25,593 nt of DNA from DAISLF01 sp964517345 (GCA_964517345.1 CAZFBZ010000021.1:1-25593); one strand, 5' to 3'; positions 8,090 to 16,203 are shown, numbered from the stretch's first letter. Notes: a model not told the origin generated them from the letters alone. A program made the numbers and translations.

Positions 8090-8170
8090 CACATGGGCAC
8101 ATCGAAATGCGATCATGGCCCCGGCAGGCGCAAAGATCGTAGCGTTTCCGGTCGGGGTGATGCGTGTCAA

Positions 8171-9502
8171 TCAGCCCTCCCGCGGACGGAAGAACGGATA
8201 TCTGCCTCGCAGTTCGAAGTCCGGATTGCGCGCCATCAGCTGGGCCACGATGGCCCCGTAGTCGGCGGCGTTCACAATGTTCCGGTTGCCGATATCGCGC
8301 GCGTCCGTCGAGCCATAGACCTGTCCGCCCCGCACCTGCCGCGACGCGATCCACGAGCAGAACCACGGATCATGATCGCGCCCGCCGCTGCCGTTCAGGC
8401 GCTTCGTGCGTCCGAATTCCTGGTTCGTCACGATGGACAATCCATGGGGCAACCGTCCGCGTCCGAAGTCCTGGAGCAGCGCTGCATACGCGGCGTCCGT
8501 CCGCGGGGCCATGCGGCGCATGCGCGCTTCGTATGCCGTGTGCTGGTCCCAGCCGCCGTACACGTCGTCGAAGCCGTCGCGGAACACCGCCACGTTGACG
8601 ATGTTGCGGCGGAAAAGCTCGATGAGCGTGAGCAGCCCGACGGAGATCGGATTTGCTGCCCCATCGGCGCTGTAGCGGCGCACCAACGCATCATCCAGAC
8701 GGATGCCGATGTCGCGTGCCTGACGCAGCACCTCGATGGCACGTTGCCGGTGCTCTTCCATCTGCGCCACCACCGGAGCCTCGATGCGCGGCCCGAGCTT
8801 GTCGAGCTGGCGCCGCAGATTGTCGCGCGCGTCCACACGCGGCATATCCGCCGGCGGCCCCATGTCCGGCGGCAGGAAGCGCTGGAGTTGCCGGCTCCAC
8901 GGCAGCTCCAGACAATTGCCGACACCGAAGGCGAGGCCGCGATAATCGAAACCCGTATTGACGTTCGGCACTTCGGAATAGAACACCTGCGGGAGTCCGG
9001 GACCCAGACGCGCCATCGGTGTGAGCATCGTGTGACGTGTCCGGGTGTTGGTCCGGAGGTGTTCGCGCATGCCCTCGAGATGCTCCGTCTCACGCGAATG
9101 CCGCGCGCGGAACAGCGTCACTTTATCCATCTGTTGGGCCAGCAACGGAAAGAGCTCACAAATCTCCAGCCCGTCCACCGATGTCCGCGTCGTGCGGAAA
9201 ACAGAGTCCACGTGCGGGGAGCCAATCTTCGGATTATAGACCTCTTGGCTCTGCGCACCCTCCTGCCAGAGCATCAACAATTGCTTCGGCGACTCGGCAG
9301 GAGCTTGAGCAGTTGCAATCGGAATACGCAGGACGGGCGCGGCTGCCATCGCCACTGCCGTCCGTGCGCCCCAGCGCAAAAAATCGCGACGATCAAATAT
9401 TGGCTCTTCCGCGACCGGGGCAACGTTGCGATGGCCATCAGCGTGCCTTTGCTCATCGCTTTCATACTTGGGCACGGGTGCGTCTCGTGTGTAACGTACC
9501 AT
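8171..9502 (-). CDS. DUF1501 family protein with Tat-type signal (upstream paralogue)
   Basis: A 443-aa exported protein of the DUF1501 family. The twin-arginine signal is clearer here than in its neighbour: FDRRDFLRWGA, then a hydrophobic Ala/Val core and an ATAQA cleavage region, about residues 37-66. The body carries LLMLWQEGAQSQEVYNPK, YGGWDQHTAYEARM, and the family's C-terminal motif EFGRTKRLNGSGGRDHDPW. This aligns in order with the same region of the downstream DUF1501 protein, so the two are divergent tandem paralogues. The start at 9502 is preceded by a -10-like TAGAGC at 8 nt. A start closer to the Tat motif would also be possible, because the first 36 residues are polar. Substrate and reaction are unknown. 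Gaps to its neighbours are 72 nt (upstream) and 118 nt (downstream). Confidence 0.85.
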   Translation of the reverse strand: MVRYTRDAPVPKYESDEQRHADGHRNVAPVAEEPIFDRRDFLRWGARTAVAMAAAPVLRIPIATAQAPAESPKQLLMLWQEGAQSQEVYNPKIGSPHVDSVFRTTRTSVDGLEICELFPLLAQQMDKVTLFRARHSRETEHLEGMREHLRTNTRTRHTMLTPMARLGPGLPQVFYSEVPNVNTGFDYRGLAFGVGNCLELPWSRQLQRFLPPDMGPPADMPRVDARDNLRRQLDKLGPRIEAPVVAQMEEHRQRAIEVLRQARDIGIRLDDALVRRYSADGAANPISVGLLTLIELFRRNIVNVAVFRDGFDDVYGGWDQHTAYEARMRRMAPRTDAAYAALLQDFGRGRLPHGLSIVTNQEFGRTKRLNGSGGRDHDPWFCSWIASRQVRGGQVYGSTDARDIGNRNIVNAADYGAIVAQLMARNPDFELRGRYPFFRPREG

Positions 9503-9510
9503 GCCGTACA

Positions 9511-9540
9511 GCTCTACCCCTCGCGTCCGCAGCCGACCAA
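9511..9540 (-). promoter_or_regulatory. Candidate promoter, DUF1501 gene at 9502
   Basis: Minus strand TTGGTC (9535-9540), 18-nt spacer, TAGAGC (9511-9516), then 8 nt to the ATG. The -10 departs from consensus in its last base; supported mainly by the recurrent geometry. Confidence 0.4.
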
Positions 9541-9574
9541 CAAAAAGGCATCCTGAAATGACACGATGGCTCGT

Positions 9575-10423
9575 TCAGGCCGAAAGATAGGTCTTCTGCA
9601 GGAGCAGGGTATCTTTCTCCATGGCGGGGGATTCGCAGACAACCGTCCCGCAGACTTTGCGCTCCTTCAGCACGCCGACAAAATCCTTCCAGCGCGCGTC
9701 ACTGTCGCGCAGCGGCAGGTGGTGCTTTTCGCCCTTCGCGCCGTAGGCGATGCCCGAGAAGTGCATGTGCACGTAGCCGAGCGAGGGTTTGCCCAGATAC
9801 TTCACGTAGAGATCGAGCATTTCGTGCCACTCCTTAGCGGTGTTCACGAGACCATTGGTGCGCGCGTGCATGTGCGCTGGATCGACGCACGGATAGAGAT
9901 CAAATTCCTTGCTGATGCGCAGCACCTCCTCCAGCGTGCCGAACTGCGTCTGCCTGCCCATCGTCTCCAGCGCGAGGTTCACGTGGGGGAAAAGCTTGGA
10001 TTTTTTCTTGAGAATCGTATCCACCGCCCGGCGCACATTGTCGTAGACCTTGTCCGGCGGCTGACCCAGGTTGAACGCGGCGTGCACGCATACGGATCGC
10101 ACACCCGCAAGCTCGGACATGGCGAGTGCGTTGGTGACACGCATGATGCTGGCGGCGAGCTTCTCTTTTTCCGGCGAGTTGAGATTGACGTAATACGGCG
10201 CATGGACGGTCAGCGTCATGTCGAGTTCCTCAGCGGTCTTGCGGATGAGCGCCATGCGCTCCGGATGGCTCGGCACGCTCTGCACCCACTCGATCTCCAT
10301 GGCGTGAATACCGAGTTTTTTGGCCTGCCTGAGTCCTTCCACGGTACCGCCGGGGGCGGGGGTGGAGAGCGGGGAACCGGCGACGGCAAAGCGCAGGGCG
10401 GGCTTGATCTTGGACATGCGCAT
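9575..10423 (-). CDS. nfo: Endonuclease IV-like AP endonuclease (TIM barrel)
   Basis: A 282-aa member of the AP endonuclease 2/xylose isomerase-like TIM barrel superfamily, closest in motif order to deoxyribonuclease IV (COG0648) of archaeal style. Those enzymes cut DNA 5' of abasic sites using a trinuclear zinc centre. Candidate metal ligands are in VHAPYYVNL (about residue 74), VCVHAAF (about 110), LALETMG (about 150), CVDPAHMHAR (about 182) and VHMHFSGIAYGAKGEKHH (about 221). The end, VVCESPAMEKDTLLLQ, also matches that subfamily. Two starts are possible (10423 and 10417); the second has a weak TACCGT 6 nt upstream. It is divergent from the CCA transferase. A sugar isomerase-like function cannot be wholly excluded, but the HFSG motif favours the DNA repair enzyme. 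Confidence 0.8.
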   Translation of the reverse strand: MRMSKIKPALRFAVAGSPLSTPAPGGTVEGLRQAKKLGIHAMEIEWVQSVPSHPERMALIRKTAEELDMTLTVHAPYYVNLNSPEKEKLAASIMRVTNALAMSELAGVRSVCVHAAFNLGQPPDKVYDNVRRAVDTILKKKSKLFPHVNLALETMGRQTQFGTLEEVLRISKEFDLYPCVDPAHMHARTNGLVNTAKEWHEMLDLYVKYLGKPSLGYVHMHFSGIAYGAKGEKHHLPLRDSDARWKDFVGVLKERKVCGTVVCESPAMEKDTLLLQKTYLSA

Positions 10424-10453
10424 ACGGTACCCCGGAGCCGCGTATCCCGCATC

Positions 10454-10482
10454 TTGATTCGCCGTCCGCTCTTCGGGATGCT
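10454..10482 (+). promoter_or_regulatory. Candidate promoter of the CCA transferase gene
   Basis: TTGATT (10454-10459), 17-nt spacer, GATGCT (10477-10482), then 6 nt to the GTG at 10489. The -10 is a weak match; the placement again predicts a leaderless message. Confidence 0.4.
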
Positions 10483-10488
10483 TGCCCC

Positions 10489-11841
10489 GTGCCGCTGTCC
10501 CGCGACATCATCGACAAAACGCTGGCGACGCCGCGCGGAAAGCGCGCCTACACCGTCGTCGAACGCCTGGCGGACGCGGGCCACGAGGCGTGGTGGGTGG
10601 GCGGCTGCGTGCGCGAGATGCTGCAGGGCTGCGTTCCCGTAGACATCGACATCACCACGAGCGCGAAGCCCGAGCAGGTGCGCGCGCTCTTCAAGCGCTC
10701 GACAGGCGAGGGATCGGCGTTCGGCGGGGCGCGTGTGCTGCAGGGCGACGACACGTTCGAGGTGACGACGTTCCGCCTGGATGACGAAGCCTCCGACGGC
10801 CGCCATCCGGAATCCATCGTGTTCGGCACGCGCGAACAGGACGCGCTGCGGCGGGATTTCACCGTGAATGCGATCTACTGGCAGCCTGTCACGCAGCAGC
10901 TCTTTGATCCGACGCACGGCGAAGATGATCTGCGGGAGCGGCTGGTGCGCTTCATCGGCGAACCCGCGATCCGCCTGAAGCATGACGCGCTCCGCCTGCT
11001 GCGCGCCGTCCGCCTGCGCGCCGCGATCGACGGGCAGTATCATCCGGACACCTACGCGGCCCTGCGGGAGCACGCGCACCTTGTGGAAATCCTCTCGGGC
11101 GCTCGCCAGGGCGGCGAACTGGAGAAACTGCTGAAGGCGCCGCGGCCGCAGCGTGCGATGGAGGACCTCTGGGAACTGGGCATCCTTGCGCGTTTTCTGC
11201 CCGAGCTGCACGAATGCAAAGGCATCCCGCAGCCCGCGGACTATCACCGTGAGGGCGACGTGTGGGATCACACGCTTCGCTGTCTTTCAGCCATCCGGCC
11301 CGAGGACACGCAGGATGTGCGCCTGGCGATCCTCTTCCATGACAGCGGCAAGGTGAAGACCTTCTCGCTCAAGGAGCGGATCCACTTCGATCACCACGCG
11401 ACGGTCTCCGCGGAGATCGCCGAGCGCGCGCTGGAGCGACTGCAGATTTCCGGTGACCGGCGCCGCAAGATCTGTTGGTTGATCAGCCATCATATGTCGA
11501 TGGCTTTCACTGACCTTTCGGATGAGCGCAAAGCGCACTGGTACTTCCATCCGTGGTTCGCCGAACTCCTGCAGGTCTTCCGTCTGGATATCGACGGCAC
11601 CGATCCGCCCGAGTACGGGCTGTATAACGCGATCGTCGCTGATCATCAGCATTTCCTCGACGCCCATCCGCGTCCGCACAAACCGCTGCTGAGCGGCGAT
11701 GACGTCATGGCCATCCTCGGCGTGTCCCCGGGGGAGCAGGTCGGGCGCATTCTGCACGATCTGCACTCCCGACAGCACAACGGGTCCATCACGACCAAAA
11801 AAGAAGCCCGCGCCTACCTGGAGAACCTGAAGAAATCCTGA
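10489..11841 (+). CDS. cca: CCA-adding tRNA nucleotidyltransferase with HD domain
   Basis: A 450-aa cytoplasmic enzyme that builds or repairs the 3' CCA end of tRNAs. The class II nucleotidyltransferase head carries WWVGGCVREMLQG (35-47) and the metal-binding VDIDITT (51-57, Asp52 and Asp54). RRDFTVNAIYW (121-131) and the RNA/ATP-binding IRLKHDALRLLRAVR segment (161-175) follow. An HD phosphohydrolase-type domain comes next: VWDHTLR (258-264), LFHDSGKVKTFS (282-293), HHATVS (302-307). The HD portion probably gives phosphatase or phosphodiesterase activity, as in bacterial CCA enzymes. The GTG at 10489 is the only plausible start before the head domain. The tRNA at 21271-21347 already encodes CCA, so for that gene the enzyme would serve repair. 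It ends 6 nt from the convergent small ORF. Confidence 0.93.
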   Translation: MPLSRDIIDKTLATPRGKRAYTVVERLADAGHEAWWVGGCVREMLQGCVPVDIDITTSAKPEQVRALFKRSTGEGSAFGGARVLQGDDTFEVTTFRLDDEASDGRHPESIVFGTREQDALRRDFTVNAIYWQPVTQQLFDPTHGEDDLRERLVRFIGEPAIRLKHDALRLLRAVRLRAAIDGQYHPDTYAALREHAHLVEILSGARQGGELEKLLKAPRPQRAMEDLWELGILARFLPELHECKGIPQPADYHREGDVWDHTLRCLSAIRPEDTQDVRLAILFHDSGKVKTFSLKERIHFDHHATVSAEIAERALERLQISGDRRRKICWLISHHMSMAFTDLSDERKAHWYFHPWFAELLQVFRLDIDGTDPPEYGLYNAIVADHQHFLDAHPRPHKPLLSGDDVMAILGVSPGEQVGRILHDLHSRQHNGSITTKKEARAYLENLKKS

Positions 11842-11847
11842 ACCGCG

Positions 11848-12027
11848 TCAGCGGACTGCACTGACTTGCAGCACCCCACTGGCGCCGGCGCGCGCTTCAA
11901 ATGCGAAGGGGAGTAATTGCAGTACGGCAAGAAACAGCACAATGATCGTCAGTGCGGTGACCGCGGACGGCCCGGTCGGGCGCGAGACGGGATAGAGATG
12001 CCGGGACTGGAAGGGCGAGGGCTTCAT
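11848..12027 (-). CDS. Predicted 59-residue membrane or exported microprotein
   Basis: An intact minus-strand frame, ATG at 12027 to TGA at 11848. The N-terminus is basic and polar (MKPSPFQSRHLYPVSRP), followed by one hydrophobic segment (VTALTIIVLFLAVLQLLPFA, about residues 23-42) and a short Ala/Gly-rich tail. This is the shape of a single-pass membrane protein or a signal peptide with a very short mature part. Support comes from a very AT-rich promoter region in which TATACT ends 7 nt before the ATG, the same spacing as several recognised genes here. The stop lies 6 nt from the convergent cca stop, so the frame fills the gap exactly. I know of no homologue. It could also be a chance frame in a 3' region. 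Confidence 0.5.
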   Translation of the reverse strand: MKPSPFQSRHLYPVSRPTGPSAVTALTIIVLFLAVLQLLPFAFEARAGASGVLQVSAVR

Positions 12028-12034
12028 GGCAGAA

Positions 12035-12070
12035 AGTATAGTACTTTATATCATTATATAATTTTGTCAA
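12035..12070 (-). promoter_or_regulatory. AT-rich promoter region of the 59-aa ORF
   Basis: The minus strand has a consensus TTGACA (12065-12070), overlapping TATA-type boxes, and TATACT (12035-12040) 7 nt before the ATG. The spacing from TTGACA to TATACT is 24 nt, too long for one classical promoter. Either TATACT acts without a good -35, or TTGACA serves an upstream TATA box. Confidence 0.5.
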
Positions 12071-12121
12071 TAAACAGGGACGGCGCCGCAGGCAGCCGCC
12101 CCCAAGTCTGGATCGGGACGA

Positions 12122-12610
12122 TCAGAGGCTCGACGAGGAGGAATTCGGGGAAGAAGACAGGCTGCTGGACAGGGACGAGAGGGACGAGGAGGAACTCGAC
12201 GAACTCAGTGAGGAGCTGGAGGACGAGGTCATCGCGGACGAACTGCTACGCGAGCTCCAGCTGGAACTGGAGCTCCGGTCACCTTCCAACTCATTCAGGC
12301 GCCTCTCGAGGAGATTCACGCGGACCTGGAGGTCATTGATGTCCGTCACAAGCTCGCGGTTGTAGCGGTAGAGCGTCGCGGCAAGCTGGGCGCGGTTCAC
12401 CACGCCGCCGATGTCAAAGAGGCCGCTGGCGTCGCCGGGACCGGTCATGATGTTCGCCCCGCTAACCCACTGGACTGCATCAAAAGCCCAGTAGCCGGCG
12501 GGAACGTCCGGGTAGACGTTTTGCGCCGAAACGCGTATGCCTCCGGCCAGCATCAGGCCCGCCAGAGACAGGCAGCCGGCAGAAACAAGGATTTTCTTGC
12601 GTGTAGTCAT
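12122..12610 (-). CDS. Short SLH-domain protein with Ser-rich C-terminal tail
   Basis: A 162-aa exported protein. The ATG at 12610 opens a signal peptide (MTTRKKILVSAGCLSLAGLMLAGG, cleavage near VSAQ); the longer frame upstream has no signal-like start. Residues about 30-80 form one S-layer homology unit (VYPDVPAGYWAFDAVQW, then a later VVNRAQLAATLYRY). A short heptad-like segment follows (INDLQVRVNLLERRLNELE, a probable coiled coil). The last 50 or so residues are almost all serine with scattered Leu, Thr, Met and Pro. Ser codons are mixed (TCC, TCG, AGC). SLH units attach proteins to cell-wall polymers, so this is probably a small envelope-associated protein; the tail may be a spacer or glycosylation target (inference). 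It is divergent from the beta-propeller gene. Confidence 0.85.
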   Translation of the reverse strand: MTTRKKILVSAGCLSLAGLMLAGGIRVSAQNVYPDVPAGYWAFDAVQWVSGANIMTGPGDASGLFDIGGVVNRAQLAATLYRYNRELVTDINDLQVRVNLLERRLNELEGDRSSSSSWSSRSSSSAMTSSSSSSLSSSSSSSSLSSLSSSLSSSPNSSSSSL

Positions 12611-12652
12611 AGAAAATGGTGGAAAAAGGTAGAGAGGGAAAGAACAGTGGGC

Positions 12653-12660
12653 GTTATACT
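12653..12660. promoter_or_regulatory. Overlapping divergent -10 boxes
   Basis: The same 8 bp read TATACT on the plus strand (12655-12660, 8 nt before the ATG at 12669) and TATAAC on the minus strand (12653-12658, about 36-nt leader to the ATG at 12610). No good -35 is visible for either. Confidence 0.5.
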
Positions 12661-12668
12661 CGACAGTG

Positions 12669-15077
12669 ATGACGCACGAAGCGCCTGATTCTTGCAGCGG
12701 CCCGTACCACCCGGACGCTCCGTGGCCGTGCATGCGCGGCAGCCTGTCCAATCACGGACGGGCGAATGTGCCGTTCGTCCCGGCAGAGACGTCGACGATT
12801 TTCCACGTGCCCACCGGCAAGGCGATTTTTTCGACGCCGGTGATCGGGCCGGATGAGACGATCTACGTGGGATCCGCCGATACCGTGTTCTACGCGATCG
12901 ACCCGCTGAAGCGCGAGACCCGATGGACGTTCCGCGCGGGTGACATCATTGACTCCGCCGCATGCATCGACAAGCGCGGCACAGTCTACGTGCCATCCGG
13001 CGACGCGAGCATCTACGCGCTCACGCCGCAGGGGGAGGAACGCTGGCGCTTCGACGTGCTGCGCCACCGCACGCGGTTTTCCCCGAGCACGATTTACTGG
13101 TGGGAGGCGAACGTGGTGCTGGGGCCGAACGGCTCGCTCTACGCCGGATGCGACGATTTCCATCTGTATTGCATCGCTCCGGGCGGTGGCGTCACTTGGG
13201 CTCACCGCACGGGCCTGCATATTTGGGCGTCGCCGGGCTTCGGCCACGACGGCACGGTGTACGCATCGTCGTTCGACATGCACGTCTACGCACTGGATGC
13301 CGCGACCGGCTCGGTGCGCTGGTCGACCTTTCTGAATAATTTCGTCGCATCGTCTCCGGCAATTGATGAAGACGGCACGGTCTACGTCGGCTCGTTCGAC
13401 GGACACGTGTACGCCCTCGACGGCAAGACCGGCGCCGTGCGCTGGACTGCGCCGACACGTGCGTCGATCTACAGTTCCGCGGCGCTGACGACGGACGGAC
13501 GCCTGCTGATCGGCTCTGCCGACGCGCACGTCCGCTGCCTCGACTGCAAAACCGGACGCGAGCTCTGGAATATCGCCACGGGCGACGCCGTCCGCGGCTC
13601 GGTGTCGATCGGCGTGGATCCCGAGGGGCGCTGCGCGTTCCTTGCCTACGTCGGCAGCGGCAACGGCGTGCTGATGGCTCTGGAACCCGACGGCGCAATC
13701 CGCTGGACCTACGACGCGTCGGCAGGCTCGCGCGCGCCGGGCCGTACCGCGATCAATGCTTCCGTTGCCCTCGGACGCCATGGTCTGGCAACGGCTTCCG
13801 GCTGCGGCGATATCATCTACGTACCCTACGATGCGTATCTGCGCGAACCTGGGCGCAAAGGCCTCTGCGTCTCGGGCGAGCGCCCGCGCGTCTTCCAGCT
13901 GCCCGCCGGCAGGTACGGTCCGGACATCGAGGCGTATCCCGGCGATCCGATCGCTCTCCGTATCGGCTTTGCAGGCGCGACGGAGATTCAGGTGAAGAGC
14001 GAGCCGCCGCTCGATTGCACGCTGCTGCGGTCGCCTGACGGCGCGGCGGTCTGCATCGTGCCGTCACAGGAATCCAAGCCCGGCACGTATCACGTGCGGG
14101 TCGATGCGGGTGAGCGCAACGAGCAGGAAACCGTGCGCGTCATCGCCGCAGATGCGGGGGTCGTTCCGCCGAAGACGCTGCGCATCACAGCGATGGACAT
14201 CCGCTCGCCGCATATCGTCGCGAGCTTCGATCAGATCGGCATCGCGAGTCTCTCCATCGACGTATGCCTGCTGCACATCGATCGAAGGAGCGGGAAAGTC
14301 GCCGCATGGGGGACACAGGTGTTCGGTGTGAACGACGCGGGCGAACGCGTCGGCGTTCCGTTGCCGCGCACCCTCTTCTACGCATTCTCCGGAATGTGGA
14401 AGAATGGCATCCTGACGCTGGAATGCCGCAACTGCGACTTCGAAGTGACGGCCTTCGCCGTGCCGCTGGACCTGCTGCGGCTGACTGCAGCGGGCATCGA
14501 CGGAGCATTGACCGGACGCGGCCTCTACGCCGAGATTTCGCGCGCGAGCATGCAGCGCCAGCGCTGGCGCCGCATGTCATCGCTGTCGCGCATGGCGCTG
14601 CTCGGCATGCTGCGGGGCTTCCCGGAGAAGACGCGTCTCAAGGATGTGTTTAGCGCCTTTTATGCGGCGGTCCAGCTGCTGCTCTTCAGTCTGCGGATGC
14701 TCCGGAGCACCTGGAAACCCTGGGGACTGTTCGATGACGCCGGCGACTTCCGTGGTTGGGGTACCTATACTATCCAGTCATCACCGATAGCAGCATTGCC
14801 TCAACCGCGTCTTATCGAACTGCGCATCGGCAGAGGACACATCACGGCGACGGTCATGCACTCCGAGAGCGGCCGCGACCCGCGTCTGCCCGCCGGACTT
14901 CTTCTCCTCAATGAAGCGGGCGACGTGGTCCCCATCAATTACACACTCGCATTGCGCTCACGCGTCGAGGGGCTGACAGAGACGGTGTCGCTGCGCGTCC
15001 CGCCCGAACTGCTGGGGAAACCGCTCCGCGCCGTTGCGCTGGCAGGAACGCACGTATTGGGCGAAGCGCGGAGCTAA
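12669..15077 (+). CDS. PQQ-like beta-propeller protein with unknown C-terminal region
   Basis: An 802-aa protein. Near the N-terminus DAPWPCMRGSLSNHGRA matches the W-P-x-x-R-G-x-x-x-x-x-G entry motif of PQQ/BamB-like propellers. About eight blades follow (residues about 50-400) with the repeat T-[IV]-Y-V-G-S-x-D-x-x-x-Y-A-[IL]-D-x-x-T-G-x-x-x-W, e.g. GTVYVGSFDGHVYALDGKTG. Residues about 400-495 look like a beta-sandwich. Residues about 500-802 match nothing I recognise. There is no signal peptide, so unlike BamB it should be cytoplasmic unless exported by another route. The start could be the GTG at 12666 or the ATG at 12669; the -10 TATACT ends 8 nt before the ATG. A cofactor-dependent dehydrogenase role is not supported, as no quinoprotein catalytic motif was seen. 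Likely a binding or scaffold protein. Confidence 0.8.
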   Translation: MTHEAPDSCSGPYHPDAPWPCMRGSLSNHGRANVPFVPAETSTIFHVPTGKAIFSTPVIGPDETIYVGSADTVFYAIDPLKRETRWTFRAGDIIDSAACIDKRGTVYVPSGDASIYALTPQGEERWRFDVLRHRTRFSPSTIYWWEANVVLGPNGSLYAGCDDFHLYCIAPGGGVTWAHRTGLHIWASPGFGHDGTVYASSFDMHVYALDAATGSVRWSTFLNNFVASSPAIDEDGTVYVGSFDGHVYALDGKTGAVRWTAPTRASIYSSAALTTDGRLLIGSADAHVRCLDCKTGRELWNIATGDAVRGSVSIGVDPEGRCAFLAYVGSGNGVLMALEPDGAIRWTYDASAGSRAPGRTAINASVALGRHGLATASGCGDIIYVPYDAYLREPGRKGLCVSGERPRVFQLPAGRYGPDIEAYPGDPIALRIGFAGATEIQVKSEPPLDCTLLRSPDGAAVCIVPSQESKPGTYHVRVDAGERNEQETVRVIAADAGVVPPKTLRITAMDIRSPHIVASFDQIGIASLSIDVCLLHIDRRSGKVAAWGTQVFGVNDAGERVGVPLPRTLFYAFSGMWKNGILTLECRNCDFEVTAFAVPLDLLRLTAAGIDGALTGRGLYAEISRASMQRQRWRRMSSLSRMALLGMLRGFPEKTRLKDVFSAFYAAVQLLLFSLRMLRSTWKPWGLFDDAGDFRGWGTYTIQSSPIAALPQPRLIELRIGRGHITATVMHSESGRDPRLPAGLLLLNEAGDVVPINYTLALRSRVEGLTETVSLRVPPELLGKPLRAVALAGTHVLGEARS

Positions 15078-15102
15078 AAAAAGCCCCGGCGGACCGGGGC
15101 TT
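15076..15102. terminator. Terminator between convergent genes, strongest on the minus strand
   Basis: A 9-bp stem (15081-15089 with 15094-15102), GC-rich, loop CGGA. On the minus strand it is followed by a T7 run (A7 at 15076-15082), an ideal intrinsic terminator for the Cys-rich gene ending at 15121. It also lies directly after the stop of the plus-strand propeller gene. Confidence 0.92.
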
Positions 15103-15120
15103 CCTGGAATCAGAGCGAGA

Positions 15121-16203
15121 CTATTTTCCGCAGGTGTAATCCAGACGGAAGGGATTGCACGAGCAACGGTACACCTTGCCGAAGTCGGGACCCTCGCCGA
15201 CGCAGTTGCCGGTGTTGCACTGTCCGCCATGCTGGCAGAGCTCTCCGGCCTTCTTCTTGGCAGTAGCCGCGACGCTGCTCTTCGAACTCGTGCAGAAGCT
15301 GAGGGGCGGAGCCTGCTTGCCGCGGGGACGGTCGTTGTCGAACGCGCACTGTTTAAGGGGCACCTGATACTCCGGCGGATTGCAGGGGTTCGTGCAGATG
15401 ATGATGCCGTGGTCTTCGCACTTCACGGACTTGGCGAAGCGCGACTGCATGGCCTGGACGCAGAAGTTGTCCGCAGCCTTGTACGCGCCGCATGTGACGA
15501 GCTTCTTGTTGGACACCACGAGGTCGCCCTTGTTGGTCACCTGGTAGAACTCACACGCGACAGTGCCGGGGTACGTGCCGATGCGCGGATCGAGCTTGGC
15601 ATTCGGAAGGGGGAGGGGACCGTAGGTACCCGCTTTCTTGCTGGACGAGGATCTGCGGGCTGTCGATTTGACCGAACTCTTCGCGGAGCGGCGCGCCGAG
15701 CTCTTCAACGAACTCTTGGCGGATGATTTGCGCGATGAGCGGATGGAAGACCTGCTGGAGGAACTTTTCAGCGGCCCGCCGCATTCCACGTACATTTCGC
15801 GGAACTGCGTGCCGATCGCCGTCTTGCAATCCATGTTCACGTTGCACGCCGGACAGACCTGGCAGGTGTTGAGGGTCTTCTCGCAGGCGAGTCCCTTCTG
15901 GGGCGCGCCGTCGCAGTAAAAACCGGCTTTGCTGCCGTTCACGCTGACGAGCGTCTTGGCGTTCGGATGGAAGATCTTGCAGATGTTGTTGGTGAAGCCC
16001 GTGTAGCCGACACACGTTTTGCCGATGCTGGCACAGACCTTTTCGCCGGTATTGGCGGTGGTACTATTGCCGTTCACGACGTAATACGTCTTGCCACCGA
16101 AGACGGCGGAGGACGGCGCGGCCACGGCGAAGGCCACGAAGAGAAGCGAACCGCCGGTCACGGCAGCAACGGCGCCCAGGAGGGCGGTGGAGTGGAATTT
16201 CAT
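15121..16203 (-). CDS. Secreted Cys-rich protein with basic Ser-rich linker
   Basis: A 360-aa exported protein of unknown function. The signal peptide is MKFHSTALLGAVAAVTGG with a following hydrophobic SLLFVAFAVA, cleaved near AAPSSA. The first Cys-rich domain (residues about 40-142) has CQVCPACNVNMDC. A linker of about 45 residues (roughly 145-190) alternates Ser with Lys/Arg (RSSRKSSAKSSLKSSARRS). The second Cys-rich domain (residues about 210-360) ends with an EGF-like cluster (CQHGGQCNTGNCVG, then CSCNPF). By my count there are 24 cysteines. The basic linker contrasts with the acidic one at 2955-4523, so the two may contact different surfaces (inference). The start is fixed by a promoter 7 nt upstream. 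A strong terminator follows the stop. Confidence 0.85.
   Translation of the reverse strand: MKFHSTALLGAVAAVTGGSLLFVAFAVAAPSSAVFGGKTYYVVNGNSTTANTGEKVCASIGKTCVGYTGFTNNICKIFHPNAKTLVSVNGSKAGFYCDGAPQKGLACEKTLNTCQVCPACNVNMDCKTAIGTQFREMYVECGGPLKSSSSRSSIRSSRKSSAKSSLKSSARRSAKSSVKSTARRSSSSKKAGTYGPLPLPNAKLDPRIGTYPGTVACEFYQVTNKGDLVVSNKKLVTCGAYKAADNFCVQAMQSRFAKSVKCEDHGIIICTNPCNPPEYQVPLKQCAFDNDRPRGKQAPPLSFCTSSKSSVAATAKKKAGELCQHGGQCNTGNCVGEGPDFGKVYRCSCNPFRLDYTCGK

Noticed and set aside
8012..9556. 514-codon plus-strand frame opposite the DUF1501 gene
   Set aside because: His/Arg-rich composition typical of antisense translation of GC-rich DNA; the minus strand encodes a clear DUF1501 protein with a Tat signal.
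9566..10642. Long plus-strand frame of 358 codons opposite the endonuclease IV-like gene
   Set aside because: It is the antisense shadow of a gene with clear family motifs and continues into the cca start region without any motif.
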